Positions 1-5,970 are shown, counted from the first letter of the stretch. The stretch is DNA of 6,522 bases from Nitrospirota bacterium (GCA_005877535.1 VBOM01000005.1:1-6522), one strand, 5' to 3'. Translations and numbers: made by a program. The notes: generated by a model not told the origin, from the letters alone.

Positions 1-97
1 ATGACCGGCATAGTAAACTCCTCTAGAAATAGAGCGCACTTGTACCACATGGTTCTCTGAAGCGTCAAGGTGAGCCATTCATCAAAAGGACAAACTC

Positions 98-811
98 GTG
101 TTAGCCATCAATGCTCGTGACCGCTTAATCTTAGCCCTCGACGTTCCCTCAAGCGCTGAGGCTGAGCGGCTTCTCGATTGTGTGCAGGATCAGATCGTGT
201 TTGTGAAGGTCGGACTCGAACTCTATACCGCCGCCGGACCGGAAATGGTTCAACGCCTGATCACGCGAGGTAAGCGGGTGTTTCTGGATCTCAAGTTTCT
301 CGATATCGAAGAGACTGTTCGTCGGGCCACTGCGCGGGTTGCGGCGATGGGCGTGGAATTCCTCACGGTGCATGCAAATCGGAAGGCGCTGGCCGCAGCC
401 GTTCAAGGCCGTGGAGAGTCCAGGCTTAAATTGTTGGCGGTGACGGTGCTGACCAACTTTGACACCCATGATCTCCGCGAGATGGGCATTCAACGGAGCG
501 TCCAGGACTTGGTCACTGCGCGCGCCCTCTTGGCATCTGAGGTGGGTTGTGATGGGGTGGTGGCCTCTGGCGAAGAGCCTGCGATCCTCCGCCCCAAGGT
601 CGGTCCGCGATTTCTGATCGTCACACCCGGGGTGCGTCCTACCGGCAAAGGTGTCGATGATCATCACAGGGCGACCACGCCGACCCAGGCGATTTCAGCG
701 GGGGCCGATTACTTGGTGGTCGGCCGACCTGTCAGAGATGCGTCAGATCCCGCTGCCGCCGCCGCCGCGATTCTCACGGAAATGCAGGCAGCCTTCGATG
801 CAAGGGGATGA
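98..811 (+). CDS. pyrF: Orotidine 5'-phosphate decarboxylase
   Basis: Catalyses the last step of de novo UMP synthesis, decarboxylating OMP to UMP in the cytoplasm. The 237-residue length is normal for the bacterial family (about 230-240). Visible family landmarks, in order: LALDVPSS (residues 12-19, substrate Asp15), FVKVGLELY (35-43, Lys37), the catalytic DLKFLDI stretch (Asp64, Lys66, Asp69), TVLTNFD (116-122), IVTPGVRP (174-181) and the phosphate-binding end YLVVGRP (205-211, Arg210). The start is GTG at 98, with AAGGA at 86-90 giving a 7-nt spacing. One oddity is that the usual HDIPNT-like segment after the catalytic lysine reads LDIEET, so the normal small residue or proline is Glu71; all charged catalytic residues are kept, so the enzyme should be active. 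The 97 bases upstream show no recognisable gene, although one frame is open to a stop at 58-60 and could be the tail of an upstream gene. No clear terminator follows before the tRNA promoter. Confidence 0.96.
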   Translation: MLAINARDRLILALDVPSSAEAERLLDCVQDQIVFVKVGLELYTAAGPEMVQRLITRGKRVFLDLKFLDIEETVRRATARVAAMGVEFLTVHANRKALAAAVQGRGESRLKLLAVTVLTNFDTHDLREMGIQRSVQDLVTARALLASEVGCDGVVASGEEPAILRPKVGPRFLIVTPGVRPTGKGVDDHHRATTPTQAISAGADYLVVGRPVRDASDPAAAAAAILTEMQAAFDARG

Positions 812-888
812 CAATCGTCAATGGCCATTTGCCATCAAGGGAAATGAGAGCCGGGCACAAAGTTCTTGACCCTTGACGTCACGCCTGG

Positions 889-918
889 TTGCGGTCCTTC
901 TTCTCTCTTTGTTAAGAT
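889..918 (+). promoter_or_regulatory. Probable promoter of the tRNA-His gene
   Basis: TTGCGG at 889-894 and TAAGAT at 913-918 are separated by 18 nt, and TG at 910-911 makes an extended -10 element. Transcription would start near 925, about 37 nt before the mature tRNA 5' end, leaving a normal leader for RNase P. This is a pattern match only; the -35 hexamer is weak. Confidence 0.4.
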
Positions 919-961
919 CGCTCATCTCGCAGAGCCTATCTCCTATATTTCTCCCTTGGAT

Positions 962-1039
<78 letters not shown>

Positions 1040-1072
1040 TTTCCCGCCTGAGAATTCAACGACTTCGCCGCG

Positions 1073-1189
1073 CTACCCGCCTCGGGTCCCCACGTAGGTC
1101 CCCGCGTCGATCGGCTGAACTTCCGCCTCGATCTCCGCCAGACGATCCACATCGAGCACCCGCCCCACGTAGTACACGCAGGAAACCAC
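1073..1189 (-). CDS. Possible small protein or gene fragment
   Basis: The minus-strand frame ending at 1073-1075 is open for a long way upstream (to 1426), but only its last 38 or so codons look protein-like, with GC-rich third positions. They contain YYVGRVLDVD and AEIEAEV and end in YVGTRGG. A GTG at 1187-1189 could start a 38-aa product, with a weak AGGTGA-like site only about 4 nt upstream. The only ATG of the longer frame lies inside the 194-aa gene and has no credible context. It sits between that gene and the tRNA, inside the putative mobile element. I do not recognise it; it may be the 3' end of a degraded gene. Confidence 0.3.
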   Translation of the reverse strand: MVSCVYYVGRVLDVDRLAEIEAEVQPIDAGTYVGTRGG

Positions 1190-1209
1190 CTTGTCACCTG
1201 ATTGATAAA

Positions 1210-1263
1210 GCCCATCTTCAGACGGTTCAGTAGATCGAAGAGGCCCGTCTTCAGACGGTTGAG
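1210..1263. repeat. Pair of 21-bp direct repeats, 33-bp period
   Basis: 1210-1230 and 1243-1263 agree at 19 of 21 positions and share the core TCTTCAGACGGTT. Start-to-start distance is 33 bp, close to three helical turns. The second copy contains a perfect dyad, CCGTCT-TC-AGACGG (1245-1258); the first has one mismatch in it. The pair is framed by GCCCATC (1210-1216) and its inverted complement GATGGGC (1265-1271). The array lies just past the stop codon of the 194-aa gene and resembles a protein-binding array, such as iterons or recombinase arm-type sites, rather than a terminator, since no T-run follows on either strand. Confidence 0.6.
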
Positions 1264-1326
1264 CGATGGGCAGGGATTTGAGGATCTGAAAAATGTAGGA
1301 GGAGAGGAGGGGGGAACCGGATCGTC

Positions 1327-1911
1327 TCAGCCAAGCTGATAATCCCGCAGAATCTTTGCCCGTTGTCGTTCGAGGATGGCTCGCAGCACGTCGTCCTTGA
1401 ACACCTCCACCAGGACGCGCTTCCATCCTTGGCGGTAATACAGATCCAGCAAGGTGTTCCCAGCGATCGGGACTTTGAGCTTATCCCGGACCGCCTTCGC
1501 CGCCCGATCTGGTTTCACCCCCAGCACAATCAACTGGTGCAGCGCATAGGTGAGTTGCCGATCACGAACCACGAGATCGAGGCGCTTCTTGATGCTTGTC
1601 TGACCGCGCCCGCCCATCACACTAAACACCTCGTCCAAGGACCGTGCGCCATCCGCGTCCAGGAACCGAACAAGCCTGCGTGCCAGATACTCCGCCGCCC
1701 AACGCGGCACCCGCCCATGACCGAGCACCATCAACGCGAACGCTTCCAACGGCGCGACCTGATCGCCCGCTTCAAAGGCCTTCCGTTTGGTGCGACTGAA
1801 CGTTCCGGGGTCCAGCCCCTTCCACATATACAACGGCAAGGGAACCCGACTCGACGCCGCCCAGCGCCCTCGACCAGACTGCTCACGTGTCTTGGTGGAT
1901 CTCTTCGGCAT
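1327..1911 (-). CDS. Hypothetical protein of the tRNA-His element
   Basis: A 194-aa protein that I do not recognise. The start is supported by AGGA 6 nt upstream of the ATG (complement of 1909-1911), and long runs in the frame have normal amino-acid composition. Residues 1-22 are basic and Ser/Arg-rich, probably disordered. Residues 25-45 include PLPLYMWKGLDP and a Thr-Lys-Arg-Lys cluster. From about residue 53 the sequence looks largely alpha-helical, with EAFALMVLGHGRVP (56-69), WAAEYLARRLVRFLD (71-85), a Gly/Arg loop (100-109), DRQLTYALHQLIVLGVKPDRAA (117-138), GNTLLDLYYRQGWKR (151-165) and a charged C-terminal helix. There are no transmembrane segments, signal peptide or obvious catalytic motif. 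The basic N-terminus and helical body would fit a nucleic-acid-binding or element-maintenance protein, but that is a guess. It is the only convincing gene between the two att-like repeats. Confidence 0.75.
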   Translation of the reverse strand: MPKRSTKTREQSGRGRWAASSRVPLPLYMWKGLDPGTFSRTKRKAFEAGDQVAPLEAFALMVLGHGRVPRWAAEYLARRLVRFLDADGARSLDEVFSVMGGRGQTSIKKRLDLVVRDRQLTYALHQLIVLGVKPDRAAKAVRDKLKVPIAGNTLLDLYYRQGWKRVLVEVFKDDVLRAILERQRAKILRDYQLG

Positions 1912-2215
1912 GCCCCGTCCTGTCGGGTTTCCTGTGAGAGAGGAAGGGAGGCGACGGTGTCCAGGAAATCCACCGCCGGATGGGTAATTAGTCCACCCGT
2001 TCGCCTCCCGTGGGGAAGTCTATGTCCTCGTCATCGTACTCAATGGCCTCCTGCCTTTCAATCTACGTAGTTTCACGCATCCCACTTTTAGTCCCACCGT
2101 CCTTGATCTCTCCACAGGTCCACGCCGCTTCACACGTTACACGATTTTGAGACTTTTCAATGACCTACGGCTACGCCGTGATAGGCCAACACACGCCGGA
2201 GACGCCTTCTACCGT
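1912..2215. other. Gene-poor distal part of the element
   Basis: About 300 bases between the 194-aa gene and the distal att-like repeat. It contains the leader and ribosome binding site of that gene, a minus-strand reading at 1988-2062 that resembles the acidic tail of a protein (ending in DIDFPTGGERVD before TAA) but has no start codon after the preceding stop, and a small hairpin, ACGGC-TAC-GCCGT (2166-2178), without a T-run. No intact gene is seen, and no recombinase is encoded on either strand. Confidence 0.45.
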
Positions 2216-2238
2216 TTCGAAACCCGTCACTCACCCCA
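2216..2238 (+). repeat. att-like repeat, distal copy of tRNA-His 3' end
   Basis: This copy matches 1017-1039 at 21 of 23 positions and is identical over the last 16 bases (2223-2238), including the acceptor 3' strand and CCA. The two differences (AA for CC at 2221-2222) fall at the end of the T-loop, and nothing 5' of this point folds into the rest of a tRNA. It is therefore not a second tRNA gene but a partial duplicate, as expected at the far end of an element integrated into tRNA-His. Confidence 0.75.
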
Positions 2239-2269
2239 CACATTTTCCTCTTTATCATCAGTTGTTGGG

Positions 2270-2307
2270 TCCCATTCGGTTTGTCAAAATCCCACTCGAT
2301 TTGTCAT
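2270..2307. repeat. Two 18-bp imperfect tandem repeats
   Basis: 2270-2287 and 2290-2307 share the pattern TCCCA-T/C-TCG-G/A-TTTGTCA and lie 20 bp apart, two helical turns. They start 31 bp outside the distal att-like repeat. Closely spaced repeats with TTTGTCA cores could be regulator-binding sites or remnants of the multi-repeat end of an insertion sequence. No transposase gene is present next to them. Confidence 0.4.
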
Positions 2308-2502
2308 TAGGGCATTCAAAAAACTACTAGGCGATCTGTCGGCTCTTGCTGTTTTATGTCCTCACTTTTGTCGAATCTGACCGAGAACGAAATCCTCCTT
2401 TTACCTGATCCTTCTCTACACCTGCATTTTCGAAGAACCTCCTGTAAGATTTTCTACCAAATTTGTCGGCTAACTAAACCTGACGAGCTGGAAGGGGGAA
2501 CT

Positions 2503-2754
2503 ATGTTTAGCGATTCTCATCGGACGAGGACTGTTCAGCGACAGGTCCTATACAACCAAGTCTGGGCTCAGCCCATGACTAAGGTGGCACCTGAGTATGG
2601 GATCTCGAATGTGGCATTGGCCAACATTTGTAAGAAACTCAACATCCCCTACCCATGGCGTGGCTACTGGCGCAGGAAAGAGACAGGCAAAGCGGTCAAG
2701 CTGTTTCCGTTGCCACAGAACCTGGAGCCAGCAAAGCAGGCCGCCACCATTTGA
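2503..2754 (+). CDS. Truncated HTH-like protein, N-terminal domain only
   Basis: The 83-aa product contains a pattern I associate with an uncharacterised family common in genomic islands and plasmids, in which a (R/E)-x-x-LY-x-x-VW-x-x-PM-T-K motif precedes a helix-turn-helix-like segment and a GYW turn. Here these are RQVLYNQVWAQPMTK (13-27), EYGISNVALANICKKLNIP (31-49) and RGYWRRKETGKAVKLFPLP (53-71). Known relatives, as I recall them, usually continue well beyond this point, so this copy is probably cut short: after residue 71 only 12 unrelated-looking residues follow before the TGA. The ATG at 2503 is chosen because a strong GGAAGGGGG site precedes it; an in-frame ATG at 2356 has no such site and would add an unlikely N-terminus. 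It may still make a small DNA-binding protein, but decay after recombination is as likely. Confidence 0.65.
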   Translation: MFSDSHRTRTVQRQVLYNQVWAQPMTKVAPEYGISNVALANICKKLNIPYPWRGYWRRKETGKAVKLFPLPQNLEPAKQAATI

Positions 2755-2887
2755 ATAATCCTGCTCCCGCTCCAGCGTCAAAGATGACGAACCCCCAGCC
2801 TCTCAGCGCCAGATTCGGTACGACCGTCACGTTCAGATCGCGATCACAAGTCCCGTGCAGTGGCCCTGCGCGTGCGATCAGTTTCAT
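2696..2887 (-). CDS. Possible small protein antisense to the HTH gene end
   Basis: A 63-aa minus-strand ORF starting at an ATG (complement of 2885-2887) with GGAGG 6 nt upstream, a better ribosome binding site than several real genes here have. The product begins MKLIARAGPLHG, contains a hydrophobic stretch LALRGWGFVIFDAGAGAGLF (about 28-47) and ends in TETA. Its 3' end overlaps the last 59 bases of the plus-strand HTH-like gene, at the part of that gene which no longer resembles its family. I recognise no family; it may be chance or a foreign fragment. Confidence 0.3.
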   Translation of the reverse strand: MKLIARAGPLHGTCDRDLNVTVVPNLALRGWGFVIFDAGAGAGLFKWWRPALLAPGSVATETA

Positions 2888-3111
2888 CTCCAACCTCCAC
2901 GCGCTCCCACCAAGGGGCCATGACCAGGGGAGCTAGAGGATCGCCACGACGTCAGTCATATGAACGATGTACCTTCGTGCTTTCCCCAACAGGGGAGTTT
3001 TTTCACTGAAACCAACGCGGGGGCCGATGTCCTGCGCTGAACACAGATGGCATAGACATCTGTAATACAGGCGGCCTAATAGGCTTCATAGGTAAGGGGG
3101 GCTCTATCTCA
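2755..3111. other. Intergenic stretch without an intact plus-strand gene
   Basis: 357 bases between the convergent HTH-like gene and the glycosyltransferase operon. Apart from the possible antisense ORF at its left end and the terminator-like hairpin at 2982-3003, it holds one further hairpin, ACAGATG/CATCTGT (3043-3049 with 3057-3063, 7-nt loop). That hairpin lacks a T-run and lies about 50 nt past the stop of the minus-strand operon; it could act in 3' processing. Confidence 0.4.
2982..3003 (+). terminator. Small rho-independent terminator-like hairpin
   Basis: TTCCCC-AACA-GGGGAG (2982-2997) forms a 6-bp stem including one G-U pair with a tetraloop, followed directly by six T residues (2998-3003). 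The stem is short, so termination may be partial. It is oriented to end plus-strand transcripts coming from the HTH-like gene before they run into the convergent glycosyltransferase operon. Confidence 0.5.
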
Positions 3112-4104
3112 TCAGGAAGGTGTCGTCTGAAAATACATTCTTGGGACCTCCGTTATTGCTTCTACAATCGATTGATACCCGAGCTTACTTTGGCCTTGGA
3201 CCCGATCGCTGAAACGGATGGGCAGTTCATTGATCTCCGCGCGCAATTGGCATGCCCGCCACGCCATCTCAACTTGAAAGACGTAGCCTTTCGTCTTCAC
3301 GCTTTCAAGATTCATTCTGGCTAAGAGATCATGACGATAACAGCGAAAGCCTCCAGTCCAGTCACGGATACTCGAGCCCAGAAATAGACTGACGTAGGCA
3401 TTAGCAAATCGAGAGACAAGGCGCCTGCGCCTGCTCCAGCCTTGCGTACTTCCACCCGATACATATCGACTCCCGATGACCAAGTCGGCAGTCCCACTCC
3501 GGTGAACCAGTCGGGGCAAGTCCCAGGGCGGGTGACTGAAGTCACAGTCCATCTCAACGATTAGTTGGTACTCACGTGCCAGTGCCCATTGGAATCCTGC
3601 GAGATAGGCTGGCCCGAGCCCTTCCTTTTTAGCCCGATGCAACACCTGCACATGTTTTTGCTGTCGGCTCAGGTGATCGGCCAATTGTCCGGAACCGTCC
3701 GGGGAATTATCATCGACAATCAAGATATCGGCGACAAGATGCCTGGCAATTGCCTCAACTAGGGTCTCAAGGTTTTGGCGTTCATTGTAGGTGGGGAGCA
3801 CAATCAGAATCGATCGGTCAAAACGGAATGGCGTTACAGGTACAAGCTGCTTATTCGAACCAACCTGAGCATACCCCGGATAGTTCACTTCAGATGAATC
3901 AATTTGGCTGATCGCAATGCGCGCGCTGTCGGCACCATGGGCAATCAACGCCTCGGCTATTTCAAAGCTCGGTACCACAAACGCTTCCCCGGGTCTCAAT
4001 GCTCTTGGGGCAGGCACCGCACAACTATTGCTGACTGGATAGTAGTGCACTGTTGGTTGCTCGGTATCGCTCAACGATGAGGATGCTAGGCGGCTATTGG
4101 GCAT
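3112..4104 (-). CDS. GT2 polyprenyl-phosphate mannose synthase-like glycosyltransferase
   Basis: A 330-aa family 2 glycosyltransferase of the dolichol/polyprenol-phosphate mannose synthase type, expected to transfer a hexose, most likely mannose from GDP-mannose, to polyprenyl phosphate at the cytoplasmic membrane face. The catalytic domain spans about 98-325: LPTYNE (103-108), VDDNSPDGSG (130-139), the metal-binding DCD in EMDCDFSHPP (184-193), GSRYVSGG (211-218), the acceptor-site TGGFRCY (250-256) and RVQGQSKLG (301-309). No C-terminal membrane helices follow, as in the short soluble or peripheral class. Residues 1-97 are an unusual extension; 39-65 (PGEAFVVPSFEIAEALIAHG and onward) resemble the middle of a GT4 glycosyltransferase. 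The ATG overlaps the upstream GT87 gene by 11 nt without a strong ribosome binding site, suggesting translational coupling. No in-frame ATG lies nearer the catalytic domain. The sugar and lipid specificity are inferred. Confidence 0.9.
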   Translation of the reverse strand: MPNSRLASSSLSDTEQPTVHYYPVSNSCAVPAPRALRPGEAFVVPSFEIAEALIAHGADSARIAISQIDSSEVNYPGYAQVGSNKQLVPVTPFRFDRSILIVLPTYNERQNLETLVEAIARHLVADILIVDDNSPDGSGQLADHLSRQQKHVQVLHRAKKEGLGPAYLAGFQWALAREYQLIVEMDCDFSHPPWDLPRLVHRSGTADLVIGSRYVSGGSTQGWSRRRRLVSRFANAYVSLFLGSSIRDWTGGFRCYRHDLLARMNLESVKTKGYVFQVEMAWRACQLRAEINELPIRFSDRVQGQSKLGYQSIVEAITEVPRMYFQTTPS

Positions 4105-5395
4105 AGGCGGTACTTGAGGCAGGGCTCTGTGAAAATGCTCTAGTCTTCTGCGACTGGAGCAGAACTACAGTGAAGATCAATAACATGCCTATAGTAAACG
4201 GTTTAAAGCTGAGAAACACCACGAAGTTGTGTCTGCCCAGCACTTCATAATTCAACACAACAGCGATCAGTACATACAGCCCCATCGCTACTTTGGATAG
4301 ATGGTTCAATCCATCATGGCTGCACGCTTTGGCCACAATCCAGTACAGAGTTGGGACGAGCCATGGTAGATGCTGGATCCAGGTTAAGGGAGAAAGTAAC
4401 AACATTAAAATAAGGACGGCACCACATTCCCGAGGCCACTCTGGATCACCGGGGCCCCTATACGGTTGGCGGGTACACCAAAAGAAGCCCATCAATAAAC
4501 CTATTGCGCCTGATATGGCCAGGATTCGCGCATGAGTAGGGGCTATATCTAAAACCGCCACATAACCTGGGTCATTCTGTCGAAGTGGATGATCAGGATG
4601 AAGAGTGACAAGGTACCGCATCAGCGCAGGCTGGATACCCGAGTTCCGAATGTTGTCCTCGTTTATGTGTGCGAAGGGCGTCTTGTAGCCTATGGCAGAT
4701 CCGGCTGCCACTTGAGTCCATGTCTGTTGGTGAGCCCACCAACTGGCTGGCCCCATCCAGACCATTGGTAGAATGATCCAGCAGGCTGTTGCGACGGCTG
4801 TGTACAGAGCCAACTGCCACTGGCGTTTCCATATGAAAAATAGCAGAAATAATCCGGGTGTTACTTTCAGCGCAATAGCCAATCCGAACCACAGCGCCCC
4901 CAGCTTTTCCCGTCCTTTCCACACCGAGTACATGGCGCCGACGAGGATACCCATCAGAATCGTATGTGGGCCACCATCGTCGAGGTCGTACAAGACGAAC
5001 TGGCCTGCTAACACGACCGTGATGATGCTAAGTATGAGATTCGCGTGAGCCAATTCTTTGAATCGATCTCTGAGCATTCGATGGAGGAGAACACAAGTGA
5101 GCCATAAACAGATGATCGCAGCCGTGTAGCGCATTGCCAATCCAATGCTTCGATTGACCAATGCAAGTAGAGAGAAATACATGGCTGCGGTTGGCATGTA
5201 GGGATAACAAATGCCACAACTATAGAGATTCTGGCCGGCTAGAAACCAACCTCCGATTTCGCGGTGTAAGTCGAAATCGCGAAAATGAGGCGTGCGCACA
5301 TAAACCACCACTATGCCATAAGCGGTCACAGCCATAATGCACAAGGCCGCCAGTAAGCATTGAAATCGTTGACGGGATAGGAATTCAGGCAGCAT
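4094..5395 (-). CDS. GT87-type polytopic membrane glycosyltransferase
   Basis: A 433-aa integral membrane protein of the GT-C fold, most like the GT87/DUF2029 group, whose characterised members such as mycobacterial PimE use polyprenyl-phosphate-mannose. Membrane segments are visible at about 13-33, 88-106, 118-137, 144-158, 165-187, 194-214, 289-306, 325-342, 367-384 and 390-415, with further shorter ones. The first outside loop carries RDFDLHREIGGWFLAGQNLY (39-58), with the acidic residues Asp40 and Asp42 expected of GT-C catalytic sites. Also typical are ALKVTPGLFLLFFIWKRQW (175-193) and LLSPLTWIQHLPWLVP (333-348). The partner GT2 gene overlaps its 3' end by 11 nt and probably makes the lipid-linked donor, so the pair should act together on an extracytoplasmic glycan, glycolipid or glycoprotein. 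No strong ribosome binding site precedes the ATG; a GATAAT hexamer (complement of 5417-5422) could be the -10 element. Base composition is visibly less GC-rich than pyrF, suggesting acquisition. Confidence 0.88.
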   Translation of the reverse strand: MLPEFLSRQRFQCLLAALCIMAVTAYGIVVVYVRTPHFRDFDLHREIGGWFLAGQNLYSCGICYPYMPTAAMYFSLLALVNRSIGLAMRYTAAIICLWLTCVLLHRMLRDRFKELAHANLILSIITVVLAGQFVLYDLDDGGPHTILMGILVGAMYSVWKGREKLGALWFGLAIALKVTPGLFLLFFIWKRQWQLALYTAVATACWIILPMVWMGPASWWAHQQTWTQVAAGSAIGYKTPFAHINEDNIRNSGIQPALMRYLVTLHPDHPLRQNDPGYVAVLDIAPTHARILAISGAIGLLMGFFWCTRQPYRGPGDPEWPRECGAVLILMLLLSPLTWIQHLPWLVPTLYWIVAKACSHDGLNHLSKVAMGLYVLIAVVLNYEVLGRHNFVVFLSFKPFTIGMLLIFTVVLLQSQKTRAFSQSPASSTAYAQ

Positions 5396-5670
5396 AGCGT
5401 GGAGAGATCGCGTGCAATTATCCTTGAAATGCGCGCGGTTCTAATGTACGGACAATATCGCGTGATACACAGAGTATTGGGTCAGGCTCTCCGTGTCAAC
5501 ACGTTCAGGAGCTGCCGTACCCTGCATACGTCCTTGGTCCGTTGATTGCTGTTCACTCTTCCCTTCGAGCTGGCCGTCTGTCTACTCGTCGTCTCGCTCT
5601 TTCCGCGCATGATCGCCACGATGGCGCCTTGCGTAGAATAGGGGGCAGTTACGTCTCCGTCGGCGTGTAT
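5396..5670. other. Intergenic stretch upstream of the glycosyltransferase operon
   Basis: No convincing gene on either strand. It should hold the promoter of the minus-strand operon; the best candidate is GATAAT (complement of 5417-5422), with only a weak TTAGAA upstream at 16-nt spacing. A small hairpin, CGCCA-CGA-TGGCG, lies around 5614-5626 without a T-run. The plus-strand frame open over 5542-5727 has poor composition and no ribosome binding site. Confidence 0.4.
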
Positions 5671-5888
5671 TTATTGAGCGAATGCCGCGAGCACTTCGTT
5701 GAACCTGAGGTCCGGGCACTCGTCTAGGAAAGTTCTGAAATCGTTCGCGCGCTCACCCCATACCCTCTTCTCGACTTCTCCGTCGTTTCGATGGCTTCCG
5801 CTTCTTGCTCCGCTTCACCTGCGTGGAGAGGGTGCGCCTGGGGTGCGGTTTTGTCTTCCTGCGCCCTAGTTTCGCTTGGTGTATCCAA
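5671..5888 (-). pseudogene. Frame-disrupted small gene
   Basis: Two overlapping minus-strand frames each look partly coding. One runs 5724-5888 (TTG start possible) with an acidic middle containing GEAEQEAEAIETTEK. The other ends at TAA 5671-5673 with a compact helical tail containing ERANDFRTFLDECPD and ending RFNEVLAAFAQ, but has no start codon after its upstream stop at 5815-5817. A single shift near 5775 would join them, and a second shift near 5885 would join both to the 27-codon ORF upstream, giving one protein of roughly 110 aa with an amphipathic N-terminus, acidic linker and helical C-terminus. The tail reminds me of small hypothetical proteins, but I cannot name a family. The alternative is two overlapping small genes or chance. 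Confidence 0.4.
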
Positions 5889-5949
5889 AGGCCGCGAGCT
5901 TGGTTTTGAGTGGCGCCAGCACTTGGATCAACAATCGAACCATTTTCAT
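5866..5949 (-). CDS. 27-codon ORF with consensus ribosome binding site
   Basis: The ATG at the complement of 5947-5949 is preceded at 8 nt by AAGGAGGT, the best ribosome binding site in the window, and by an AT-rich region with TATAAT (complement of 5986-5991). The 27-aa product starts MKMVRLLIQVLAPLKTKLAA and ends YTKRN. It is basic and amphipathic, with Leu/Val/Ile on one face. It is either a genuine small protein, a leader peptide, or, more likely, the intact 5' end of the frame-disrupted gene that follows on the same strand. Confidence 0.45.
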   Translation of the reverse strand: MKMVRLLIQVLAPLKTKLAAFGYTKRN

Positions 5950-5970
5950 GATACCAACCTCCTTTCTATG

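Larger units (their letters stand above)
1040..2238. mobile_element. Small tRNA-His-integrated element or remnant
   Basis: The interval is bounded by the tRNA-His 3' end and by a second copy of that 3' end at 2216-2238, as expected for an element integrated into the tRNA gene. It is about 1.2 kb, far smaller than an autonomous integrative element, and no integrase, excisionase or replication gene can be seen on either strand. Contents are a 194-aa minus-strand gene, a pair of direct repeats at 1210-1263, a possible short minus-strand ORF near the tRNA end and a C-terminus-like reading at 1988-2062. It may be the deleted remnant of a larger island, or a non-autonomous satellite mobilised by an integrase encoded elsewhere. 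The boundary repeat is seen directly; the mobile origin is inferred. Confidence 0.6.

Noticed and set aside
149..667. Minus-strand ORF of 172 codons within pyrF
   Set aside because: It lies wholly antisense to the clearly conserved pyrF gene.
821..835. ATGGC-CATTT-GCCAT hairpin just after pyrF, as a possible terminator
   Set aside because: The stem is only 5 bp and no T-run follows.
866..878. Tandem TTGACC/TTGACG motifs, looking like doubled -35 boxes upstream of tRNA-His
   Set aside because: Neither has a -10-like hexamer at 16-19 nt; TTGCGG with the extended -10 at 910-918 fits better.
1213..1260. Minus-strand ACCGTCTGAA, 9 of 10 bases of the Neisseria DNA uptake sequence, present twice
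   Set aside because: Nothing else in the window suggests Neisseria; the match is explained by the local 21-bp repeat.
1210..1271. CRISPR-like array
   Set aside because: Only two repeats with a 12-bp gap, no cas genes, and repeat and spacer sizes unlike CRISPR.
1363..2070. Long plus-strand ORF of 235 codons opposite the 194-aa gene
   Set aside because: It is antisense to a gene with a better ribosome binding site and has the His/Pro/Arg/Gln-rich composition of a shadow frame.
5752..5760. A third match (CTCACCCCA) to the tRNA-His 3' end
   Set aside because: Only 9 bases match, and they fall inside a protein-like reading frame, so it is most likely chance.
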